Source: Macrostomum hystrix
Lineage: Eukaryota > Platyhelminthes > Macrostomidae
Direction: 5' to 3'
Length of the DNA: 64,000 nt
Assembly (NCBI GenBank): GCA_950097015.1
Contig: CATNEN010000038.1
Location: 3,696,001 to 3,760,000, forward strand
Numbering within the stretch: position 1 is the stretch's first letter; each line of letters starts with the position of its first letter. A program made the position numbers and the translations under genes. Positions 43,226 through 55,000 of the stretch are shown here, in pieces. The notes beneath the pieces are model-generated. The model had not been told where the DNA came from. It saw only the letters and a program-made list of their open reading frames with translations, and searched no databases.

Positions 43226-43764
43226 AGTTCGCACAGATTTGAAAATTAGACAATATAAAGATGCAAAGATCTAAGAAACTTTGTCGAGCTCAAGATATTA
43301 TAGGAACTCAGAAAATGGCAGTACTTATTAAATTATACGAATTTTGAAATTTGTTGTACTTTTCACTGTGAGTTTGTAAAAAAACTGAAAATGTAATTTT
43401 CGACAAATACGAGCGTATCTAAATTCTTCTCGCAGTTCACTGCAAACCAGTCACTTAGTAATCTAATCGTTTTCTTACCGTTTTTGCTTTAATTCCGAGG
43501 CTAAACTGACTGCACTTCAGCACTGCTGTCGCGGCTGCTGTCAAGCGGGCAACTCATGAAATCAAAACCGAATAGTGTCCTTCGAGAGTCTTTTATGAGC
43601 TCTTTTCCTGAATCAAATTTTGTTTAAAATTTGCTACAGGCTGCCTGCAATTTAGCCAGGAGGGTCGAAGGACAGTGCATAGTATATTTGCCCTAAAGCT
43701 ACTATTAGGGCAAGATTGGAGAGAAAGACACGGCCAATAGGCCAATAGGAAAGGAAAAGGGGAG
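43226..43764. other. unique intergenic sequence
   Basis: About 540 bp. A minus-strand donor-like GTAAGAAAACG near 43480 preceded by GC-richer sequence (43490-43560) could be a leader exon of the unassigned gene at 41104. Nothing else is seen. Confidence 0.4.
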
Positions 43765-44125
43765 AATGACAGGTGAGACACAGGGGTGAATGACAGGTGA
43801 GAGACAGGGATGAATGACAGGTGAGACACAGGGGTAAATGACAGGTGAGATACAGGGATGAATGACAGGTGAAACACAGGGATGAATGACAGGTGAGAGA
43901 CAGGGATGAATGACAGGTGAAACACAGGGATGAATGACAGGTGAGATGCATGGGTGAATGACAGGTGAGAGACAGGGGTGAATGACAGGTGGGACACAGG
44001 GATGAAAGACTGATGAGACACTGGGATGAATGACAGGTGAGACACAGGGGTGAATGCCAGGTGAGAGACAGGGGTGAAAGACCGGTACGAGACAGGGGTG
44101 AATGCCAGGTGAGAGACAGGGGCCA
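43765..44125. repeat. 24-bp tandem array
   Basis: About 15 copies of GAATGACAGGTGAGACACAG-GGAT, with units of 24 bp and small variation. Each unit contains CAGGTGAGA, a strong 5' splice-site-like word on the plus strand. Confidence 0.9.
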
Positions 44126-44876
44126 AAGACTGGTGATACAGGAGTATTTTGGAGGGCCCAGGAGAGTGACACACGAAGACTATAATTGCTTGGCATAAAC
44201 ATGAGACACGCAATTGATAATGAGGTGTAGTTGATTCAATAGCGATTTGCCTAACGTTATTGGCAATGCCTTCTCTCCTCTGTCCCTATTTTTTATATCT
44301 CTCTGCTTTCGGAGTCTTTAATAATAAAAATGCGGAAATGAGTGGAAGGCCACCCGTTGCCGGCATGTCGCAATGTACACCCGGTGCCAAAAACTGCAGC
44401 GCATGCCGCGCCGCTGAGGTTGCGGTTATAGGGAGTCCTTGGTCTCATTGTCCAATAAGATTGCGACCTGCAGGAACACTTGGGCTTGATAAATATTTCA
44501 TTTCTAGCCAGTTGCTGTCCTCACCACCCCAATTCTGCCTGCACCGGCTGCTTTCATCTGTCTTCTGATAGTTGTAAAATAAGATTTTAATTAATACATT
44601 AATCCTTCAATATCGAAATCGCTAAAAAAATTATTTAGCTGATTGGACATTGTAACCCGAATCGGAATCCTTAAAGGTAAGATCATTAAAATTTTCTTTT
44701 AATTTTGAACTACAATTTTGAACGCTTCTGAAAGAGTCAATGCCATAGATGAAGCCCAAAATGCCCCTCTCTCAGCACACCTGATGTCTATGGCTGTGGT
44801 CGTGGCCCAGATACGAACACCAAAGCTACTCATCTTCTCTTCGTGCCTTATCTTCTTCATCTGTCCTATCCTTTCC
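44126..44876. other. unique intergenic sequence
   Basis: Mostly unique. A short inverted pair GCCATAGAT (44729) and ATGTCTATGGC (44786) resembles the CATAGACAT ends of the fold-back elements in the WSC introns. No gene supported. Confidence 0.4.
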
Positions 44877-45345
44877 CTGTCTGATCTCTTCCCACTCTCA
44901 TCTCTCCCCGTGTCTGATCTCTCCCCTGTCTCATCTCTCCCCTGTCTGATCTCTCCCCTGTCTGATCTCTCCCCTGTCTGATCTCTCCCCTGTCTTATCT
45001 CTCCCCTGTCTGATCTCTCCCCTGTCTTATCTCTCCCCTGTCTGATCTCTCCCCTGTCTGATCTCTCCCCTGTCTGATCTCTCCCCTGTCTGATCTCTCC
45101 CCTGTCTTATCTCTCCCCTGTCTGATCTCTCCCCTGTCTGATCTCTCCCCTGTCTGATCTCTCCCCTGTCTGATCTCTCCCCTGTCTTATCTCTCCCCTG
45201 TCTGATCTCTCCCCTGTCTGATCTCTCCCCTGTCTGATCTCTCCCCTGTCTGATCTCTCCCCTGTCTGATCTCTCCCCTGTCTGATCTCTCCCCTGTCTG
45301 AACTCTCCCCTGTCTGATCTCTCCCCGTGTCTCATCTCCATCATG
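44877..45345. repeat. 16-bp tandem array
   Basis: About 28 copies of CTGATCTCTCCCCTGT with TTATCTC variants. Three units restore frame, giving the minus-strand GRDQTGERSDRGEIRQ artefact. Confidence 0.95.
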
Positions 45346-46071
45346 TCTAATCTCACCCATGTCTTAACTCTCCCTCATCTGTTCTTCTCGTCTCTGCCGT
45401 AGTCTCTCCCGGTTTATGAACAAATCAAATAAGTGGCTAAACAGTGTTATGAGAGTTTTTTGAAAGTTAAATAACAGGATGACTAAATGTAGTCGGTGTT
45501 GTTGAAAGCAGATCTACCAATTAGCCGATTTTTAACCGTCTCACTCTGTCCCAGATTCTCCTAAGCCTCAGATCCCCAGGCCAGGTAAAGACCGCGCTGA
45601 GCAGGCAACCCCCGGGAAGTGGAAAAGGGCTGGTCGAGGCTTTAGTACGCCGATTTTCAAGGGGAGAAAAGAAGCGGGGGATTATAGCGATCTCGGACTG
45701 AGTGGGGGCGGGGTGGTTTAGCAAGCTTCACGCTCTCTGGTAGCTGCTGCTGCTGCTGCTGCTGCTGCTGTTTGTGTGTTTTTCGCTACACTGGCTCATA
45801 CCCCCCAATCTGCAGAGCATGTTGCGAGGTGGACCTCCCGTTCATCCCCCATGAAAGCTCCGGCGACCACCCCCAAGCCAAGACTTGTCAGTCTGTCTTT
45901 CATGCGTTTTTCATATTTAAATTTCGTTCCAATTCAACATTTCAGGCATTGGGAAGCGGTGAATATTTGTTTTCATTTGCCAACAATTCTACAAGCTAGC
46001 TAAACAAATTTTGAAATCCGGCTGCTCAATCTTGAGTACTCAGCGGCTGAAAAACCGGAGTCCCCATTGTC
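45346..46071 (+). promoter_or_regulatory. region upstream of PDE8
   Basis: About 725 bp before the PDE8 ATG, including a (CTG)9 tract at about 45743-45770. It should hold the main promoter and leader of PDE8. I find no convincing TATA box. Confidence 0.4.
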
Positions 46072-49000
46072 ATGGGTTGCGGCCGGAGTCGACTTAGCAG
46101 GGGCCCGTCTCAGGTGACACAGGCTGCTGCTGCTGCCGCCGTCGTCAACGACAACGCGGGAGTGGAACCTCGCCGATTTTACATTCGTCGAGGCAAATCG
46201 GAGATTTCAGCCGAGCTTGGCAAGGTCTGTTGAATGAATGCGTTGACTGACTGTACGAGACTTGTTCTGATAGCCTTGGGCAAACAGTGAAGCTGGCTGC
46301 TTGTCCAAGTAAAACAAAGAATACTTAGATTCAACTTCCAGATTGACTGTTACAAAGGACAAAATCGATATTCACAGGTTTACGAGTTCACAGGTTCACG
46401 AGTTCACAGGTTCACGAGCTCACAGGTTCACGAGCTCACAGGTTCACGAGTTCACAGGTTCACGAGTTCACAGGTTTACGAGTTCACAGGTTCACGAGTT
46501 CACAGGTTCACGAGTTCACAGGTTCACGAGCTCACAGGTTCACGAGTTCACAGGTTCACGAGTTCACAGGTTCACGAGTTCACAGGTTCACGAGTTCACA
46601 GGTTCACGAGTTCACAGGTTCACGAGTTCACAGGTTCACGAGTTCACAGGTTCACGAGTTCACAGGTTCACGAGTTCACAGGTTCACGAGTTCTCATCTA
46701 TCGAAAGCTGTAGGTTCTTACCAAGGGTCGTGAAAAGTCTGATTTTCAAGGTTATCTCCACCCCCGGTCATTGCGAATCGAGCTGGCCCCATAAAACATG
46801 CATGCGGAGTCGACTGGAAAGCCGAGAAAAAGCAAAGCACGGCTGTCCAGTCCTCGCCGTTGCACTTCTTGTTTTCCTGCTGCCAGCTGTTTTTCTTGGC
46901 CCATGGGGACACGTGTGTCACAAGACCTAGCCAGCCCCCCCCATTGACAAGAGCGAGTGTGACCGGTTGCTCTTCCTGCGGTTACCCATAGCAACGGCTT
47001 GGTAACAGAAGAGAAAGTTAGCTCAAGTGTGGCTAAACAGTATCGCCGTTCTGAAGTCTGACCCGAGTCTGAGCCTACAAATGTAGCGGTTTAGTCATCA
47101 GCGCGTGCAAGTTGATCAGTCAAAAGCGATGATCAAATTTGCGTGCACTTATGCTAATTCTGCCTCCTGACTTAAAGACAAATTGTCTTATTTTAGTAAG
47201 CCCTTCAATTCGCTTTCCTGTAGCTGCGCGACTGAAACACTTGCGGCCTTATAATCTCTGTTAATCTGGTCCGGAATAAATCTGGCTTTTGTTCCTCCTT
47301 AAGAGAGGGATTTTGTTCCTCTCTTCTTCGACGGGCAGAAATAAAGAACTAATCGCAAGTCATCTAACCTTCCTCAGGCAAGGAATCACGAAAATTCTTT
47401 ATTGTATAGGAAATTCGCAACACCACCTACTGAACTATCGGTGTGACCTTCTCTCCCCTTCTCCTTCCTATCCTACTTTCTCATCCGCTCACCCATCTAT
47501 CACCCATCTATCATCCATCTATCACCCATCTATCACCCATTTATCACCCATCTATCACCCATCTATCACCCATCTATCACCCATTTATCACCCATCTATC
47601 ACCCATCTATCACCCATCTATCACCCATCTATCACCCATCTATCACCCATCTATCACCCATCTATCACCCATCTATCAATCATCTATCACCAATCTATCA
47701 CCCATCTATCACCCATCTATCACCCATCTATCACCCATCTATCAATCATCTATCACCAATCTATCACCCATCTATCACCCATCTATAACCCATCTATCAC
47801 CCATCTATCACCCATCTATCACCCATCTATCACCCATCTATCACCCATCTATCACCCATTTATCACCCATCTATCACCCATCTATCACCCATCTATCACC
47901 CATCTATCACCCATCTATCACCCATCTATCACCCATCTATCAATCATCTATTAACTATCTATCACCAATCTCTGTCCCCACCTTTCTATGTCTCTCCCTA
48001 CCTCCCTGCACCTCTCTGATTCGTCTCTAATTTCTCCTTCGGCTTCCCAAATATTTCATCTCCTATTCATCTCTGTCTCCAATGTGACCCAATCGGCCCC
48101 AGCTACAGCTGACCGCTCGTGGACTCCGTTGCTAGGCAACCAAGTTCGCAAACAAATCCCTGGCTTCCACCGAGCTGTTTCTCGGCTACCTGAGTCGATA
48201 AGAATGACCGGCCTCAATTTGTAATATGAATCAGGTAGTTAGTCTGTGCGGAGTTTAAGGGTCGGGTGTTTCCTGAGCAAAGGAGTGAATCACAATGTAC
48301 CAAAGCTTTAAGATGAATAGTCTGCTCTTTGGCATTCGTCCATTTTTTATGGTGAGTTCGATTAGATGGGTTGAAATGCGTTGAATCTGTTGTTTAGGCT
48401 GCAAGGAAGTTTTCTTTGATGTTATGATTTTTAGTTAATGTTCCACACAATATTGATTCATTCCGACATCGCAGATTTCGCCAACTGTCAACGGCTTGGT
48501 GCCCTCTGATGAGCCCATGTCTGTGAGTTTGGTGCTATCAGAAATACTAAGATAGGGATGGCAGATTGGGGCGAGAAAGATAAGGATGGCAGATTGGGGC
48601 GAGAAAGATAAGGATGGCAGATTGGGGCGAGAAAGATAAGGATGGCAGATTGGGGCGAGAAAGATAAGGATGGCAGATTGGGGCGAGAAAGATAAGGATG
48701 GCAGATTGGGGCGAGAAAGATAAGGATGGCAGGTTGGAGGAGAGAAAGATAAGGATGGCAGGTTGGAGGAGAGAAAGATAAGGATGGCAGGTTGGAGGAG
48801 AGAAAGATAAGGATGGCAGGTTGGAGGAGAGAAAGATAAGGATGGCAGGTTGGAGGAGAGAAAGATAAGGATGGCAGATTGGGGCGAGAAAGATAAGGAT
48901 GACAGGTTGGAGGAGAGAAAGATAAGGATGGCAGGTTGGAGAAGAGAAAGATAAGGATGGCAGGTTGGAGGAGAGAAAGATAAGGATGGCAGGTTGGAGG

Positions 49001-52000
49001 AGAGAAAGATAAGGATGGCAGGTTGGAGGAGAGAAAGATAAGGATGGCAGGTTGGAGGAGAGAAAGATAAGGATGGCAGGTTGGAGGAGAGAAAGATAAG
49101 GATGGCAGGTTGGAGGAGAGAAAGATAAGGATGGCAGGTTGGAGGAGAGAAAGATAAGGATAACAGGTTGGGGCAAGAAGGATAAGGATGGCAGATTGGG
49201 GCGAGAAAGATATCAGAGGGTAAATTGCTCGGCAACGGGGAGTTAAGAAGGCTGTTCAGTGACCCTGCCTGCCTGCATCACCACGCAGGTCCTGCTGGTG
49301 TTTCCCAGGGAGGATGCAATGAGCTTGAGCTTCCTGAAGGCGTCGGAAAGACTCGAGCTACCCAGCGAGACCGCTGCGACCGCCGAGTCCGCCATGGAGA
49401 GCTACATCTGCTGCCACCACGACCTGGTCATTGTGGATAGGCGGCGCCGGCCTGGAGGGAAGGAGCAGCAGTTCGAGTTTGCTGATTCTCTGGTGAAAGC
49501 TATGCGAGCTGTCAGCCAATCAGAGTTTACCACGTTTGCAGCTGTCACTGGCGCTGTTGGAGACGCCAATGAGTGAGCTGGGACCGGCAGTTGGGAATGG
49601 ATGAGAATGGATGGGGATGAGAATGGATTGGGATGAGAATGGATGGGGATGAGAATGGATGGGGATGAGAATGAAATGGGATGAGAATGGATGGGGATGA
49701 GAATGGATGGGGATGAGAATGGATGGGGATGAGAATGAAATGGGATGAGAATGGATGGGAATGAGAATGGATGGGGATGAGAATGGATGGGGATGAGATT
49801 GGATGGGGATGAGAATGGATGGGGATGAGAATGGATGGGGATGAGAATGGATGGGGATGAGAATGGATGGGGATGAGAATGGATGGGGATGAGAATGGAT
49901 GGGGATGAGAATGGATGGGGATGAGAATGGATGGGGATGAGAATGGATGGGGATGAGAATGGATGGGGATGAGAATGGATGGGGATGAGAATGAAATGGG
50001 ATGAGATTGGATGAGGATGAGAATGGATGGGGATGAGAATGGATGGGGATGAGAATGGATGGGGATGAGAATGGATGGGGATGAGAATGGATGGGGATGA
50101 GAATGGATGGGGATGAGAATGGATGGGGATGAGAATGGATGGGGATGAGAATGGATGGGGATGAGAATGGATGGGGATGAGAATGGATGGGGATGAGAAT
50201 GGATGGGGATGAGAATGGATGGGGATGAGAATGAAATGGGATGAGAATGGATGGGGATGAGAATGGATGGGGATGAGAATGAAATGGGATGAGAATGGAT
50301 GGGGATGAGAATGGATGGGGATGAGAATGAAATGGGATGAGAATGGATGGGGATGAGAATGGATGGGGATGAGAATGGATGGGAATGAGAATGGATGGGG
50401 ATGAGAATGGATGGGAATGAGAATGGATGGGGATGAGAATGGATGGGGATGAGAATGGATGGGGATGAGAATGGATGGGAATGAGAATGGATGGGGATGA
50501 GAATGGATGGGGATGAGAATGGATGGGAATGAGAATGGATGGGGATGAGAATGGATGGGGATGAGAATGGATGGGAATGAGAATGGATGGGGATGAGAAT
50601 GGATGGGAATGAGAATGGATGGGGATGAGAATGGATGGGGATGAGAATGGATGGGGATGAGAATGGATGGGGATGAAGGGCATAGGACAAGGGAAGGACA
50701 TAGTTTACTTGATTGAGGAAGCACTTGAATTTCAAATAAATTTAGCAAATTCAAAAATTTTTAGCAATTTTCTAAATCGAACATGGAAGATGTATTGAGA
50801 TCCCTTTTATTTGATTTCAGCTCGTCTCAATCGTTGAGTGAGCTCATCCGAATCGGCTTCGACTTGGTGAGGCTCACGAATCATTGGCTAATAATTTTCT
50901 AGCTAACTTGAAAGTGACAGTCCGGCTCTCGTCACAATTTACCTCGTCCAGAGGTTCGCCGAGAGCGTCAGTGTCGACGCCTGCGCCGAGCTGCTGACCT
51001 CCGTGCGGCACAACAACTTCCAGTTCCAGCACAAGCTCGCGGCTCTCGGCGCTCTGTTTAAAGCCTTGGACGCCTGTTCCGACGCTGTGGAAATCACCAA
51101 CGACAAACTGCAAATTCAGGTGGGCCAGCCTGCAGCTCCACTGGTTTCTGCTGGGTTTCTGCTGGGTTTCTGATGGGTTTCCGCTGGGTTTTTTATTGGG
51201 TTTCCGCTGGGTTTTCGCTGGGTTTCTATTGGGTTTCCGCTGGGTTTTTATTTGGTTTTCGCTGGGTTTCTATTGGGTTTCCGCTGGGTTTTTTTTGGTT
51301 TCCGCTGGGTTTTTATTGGGTTTCCGCTGGGTTTCCGCTTGGTTTCTATTGGGTTTTTGATAGGTTTCTGATGGGTTTCCGCTGGGTTTTTATTGGGTTT
51401 CTGATAGGTTTCTGATGGGTTTCTGCTGGGTTTCTGATGGGTTTCTGATGGGTTTCCGCTGGGTTTCTGCTGGGTTTCTGCTGGGTTTCCTTCTCTTGGG
51501 TTTTGACTTAAGTATCCGATTCGGGTTTGTTTTAAATAAACATTTAGTCTGCACTGTTCAAATTGTGACTTCGATTTCGATTCGAGTGCCAATATAATTT
51601 AGGGTTCATGTTACCAAGGTAAGGTGCTTTGAGGCTCTTCGCTTTTCATGTCTTTCAATCCCTTTTAAATCTGAATTCAGGATGAAGTAATAGTTCAGAT
51701 AGTGTTTTTACAGTTTCGTTTCAATGCATTCTTGAGAACTGGATATATTTAGATAAAAGCTCGCGTTTTCAAGTTGTTTTTTCGCAAACAAGAGTTTGAA
51801 CTGAATAATTGCGTTAGTTTTTTTAGCTGCGCTTTAGTTCCAGATTTTAGTCTTGGTACGACTCAAATATTTTTTACGTTGAGCTGAGGATATCCATTGA
51901 AGCAACTCAAATTCAGTTTATTTACTGAATTTCAAAAGTACATACAGCAGCTCTGTCTGATTGCACTAGAATTTAGGTAAATTATTATGCGCGTATTATA

Positions 52001-55000
52001 ACAAAATTCTCGCCGGCTTTTTTTACCGTGGCGTAAATTTAAAATTGAAGAAAACCAGTGAAACAAAACTCGCGCAGGTCACGTTTCGGTCTCTCGAGCA
52101 TGGCTTAGGCGGGTTTAATCCCCTGAACGTAGAGCATAAACTAATCAACTGTAGCGAGGGCAAATTCTGAAAATTGATTTCTTTTTGGCTTGTGTGAAAC
52201 GTAAAATGCTTTTTCTCTGCAAAAGGAATGAAATTATTTTTGCATACTGCTCCTGACAGGACCGCAGACCCTTCTGCTTCTTGATTAGGGATTTCGCCTT
52301 CCGCCTCCCGCGTGTCAGTTTGTCTCCTCGGCTTCCCCTTCTCCCACTGTCTTCCCAAGTGGGGATAAATGAGATTCTGCTATGTTTGTTTTAAGAAAAG
52401 TGCGCGGGTTTAGATCTTGCGCACTCGGGTCCCGACTATCCGATCCCCGATTTGGCCAAATTTAATCCCAAAATGACGTCACGACTCGCTTTGACAAAAC
52501 GACAGAGGACTCGCGGTGCGATTGTCATCCCAGTTGGGATTTGTTAAGCCAATACTTCGCTGACTGCAAAGCTGGCTAAATTTGAGTACATGCTCAAAAT
52601 TAATTTCTGAATACGCTAAGATTTGTAGCCGAAAATTCATGATGGGAACTGGACGAGAGGATATAGAAGAGGCGACAGAGGAGAGTGGGAGAGGAGAGAG
52701 AGGGAGAGGGGAGAGAAAAGAGGAGAGAGGAGAGAGGAAAGAGGACACAGGATAAAGGAGAGAAGAGAGGGAGGAGAGAGTGGAGAGGAGAGAGAGGAGA
52801 GAGGACAGTGGAGAGAGGAGAGAGGAGAGGGGAGAGGGGAGAGAGGAGAGAAGAGAGGAGAGAGGAGAGAGGAGAGAGGAGAAGGAGAAGGAGAGAGGAG
52901 AAGGAGAAGGAGAGAGGAGAGAGGAGACAGGAGAGGGGAGAGAGGAGAAGGAGAGAGGAGAGAGGAGAGGGGAGAGAGGAGAAGGAGAGAGGAGAGAGGA
53001 GAATGAGAGAGGAGAGGGGAGAGAGGAGAGAGGAGAAGAGGAGACGAGAGAGGAGAGAGGAGAGAGGAGAGAGGAGAAGGAGAAGGAGAGAGGAGAAGGA
53101 GAAGGAGAGAGGAGAGAGGAGACAGGAGAGGGGAGAGAGGAGAAGGAGAATGAGAGAGGAGAGGGGAGAGAGGAGAGAGGAGAAGAGGAGACGAGAGAGG
53201 AGAGAGGAGAGGGGAGAGAGGAGAAGGAGAGAAGACAGAGGAGAGGGGAGAGAGGAGAGAGGGGAGAGGATAGTGGAGAGAATAGAGAGGAGTGAATAGA
53301 GAGGGGAGTGAAGAGAGGAGAGTAGTAGAGTCGAAGCGAGACGAGATCACATAGAACTGAGTCCATGCTGAGAATGGAATTGTGAATTAGGCAGCTGCTT
53401 GAGTCCAGATCAAGAAAGAAAATAATTTGTTCTTGTGAGTCGTGTGTTTGAGACAGTTCACTATCTGACATTGGATAAACTAAGTGTCAAACGCAGTCCC
53501 TCTCTCCAGTCTCTGTAGAATGTGGCATTTTTCTTGATTCTCTGTCTGGGCCAGGCGTATTCGAATCCGAGAATTTCCTCGATTGTGGCGCAACGGCGTG
53601 GGGGGCAAATTATTTTTCCACTTTTCGCACTTGCGAACGTGACAACCACAAGTCTTAAGATGTAATTTGGGTAATTAAACGGAAAGCTTTTATTAGATTG
53701 AACCAGAAAGCAAGGCCAGATTCGTTAAACTCTAAAGATTTCATGCAATAACTAATTAACAAGTCGCAACTTTTTTAAAAGCGTGCTAAAATAGAATTTC
53801 CTTTTTTGTCTCTACCTGATTCCTCATCTCAGTGTGTCTCTACCTGATTCCTCATCTCAGTGTGTCTCTACCTGATTCCTCATCTCAGTGTGTCTCTACC
53901 TGATTCCTTATCTCAGTGTGTCTCTACCTGATTCCTCATCTCAGTGTGTCTACCTGATTCCTCATCTCAGTGTGTCTCTACCTGATTCCTCATCTCAGTG
54001 TGTCTCTACCTGATTCCTTATCTCAGTGTGTCTCTACCTGATTCCTCATCTCAGTGTGTCTCTACCTGATTCCTCATCTCAGTGTGTCTCTACCTGATTC
54101 CTCATCTCAGTGTGTCTCTACCTGATTCCTCATCTCAGTGTGTCTCTACCTGATTCCTCATCTCAGTGTGTCTCTACCTGATTCCTTATCTCAGTGTGTC
54201 TCTACCTGATTCCTTATCTGTGTCTCTATCCAATTCCTTATCTGTGTCTCTATCCAATTCCTTATCTGTGTCTCTATCCAATTCCTTATCTGTGTCTCTA
54301 TCCAATTCCTTATCTGTGTCTCTATCCAATTCCTTATCTGTGTCTCTATCCAATTCCTTATCTGTGTCTCTATCCAATTCCTTATCTGTGTCTCTATCCA
54401 ATTCCTTATCTGTGTCTCTATCCAATTCCTTATCTGTGTCTCTATCCAATTCCTTATCTGTGTCTCTATCCAATTCCTTATCTGTGTCTCTATCCAATTC
54501 CTTATCTCAGTGTCTCTATCCAATTCCTTATCTGTGTCTCTATCCAATTCCTTATCTGTGTCTCTATCCAATTCCTTATCTGTGTCTCTATCCAATTCCT
54601 TATCTGTGTCTCTATCCAATTCCTTATCTGTGTCTCTATCCAATTCCTTATCTGTGTCTCTATCCAATTCCTTATCTGTGTCTCTATCCAATTCCTTATC
54701 TGTGTCTCTATCCAATTCCTTATCTGTGTCTCTATCCAATTCCTTATCTGTGTCTCTATCCAATTCCTTATCTGTGTCTCTATCCAATTCCTTATCTGTG
54801 TCTCTATCCAATTCCTTATCTGTGTCTCTATCCAATTCCTTATCTCAGTGTCTCTATCCAATTCCTTATCTGTGTCTCTATCCAATTCCTTATCTGTGTC
54901 TCTATCCAATTCCTTATCTGTGTCTCTATCCAATTCCTTATCTGTGTCTCTATCCAATTCCTTATCTGTGTCTCTATCCAATTCCTTATCTCAGTGTCTC

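Noticed and set aside
45521-46003. Short frames upstream of PDE8 as extra exons
   Set aside because: None has matching splice sites or PDE8 similarity. The ATG at 46072 with MGC agrees with known PDE8 N-termini.
49402-50754. Minus-strand frames of 390-450 codons rich in His, Pro and Ser
   Set aside because: Artefact of the 16-bp array in PDE8 intron 3 (three units make 48 bp). All three minus frames are open.
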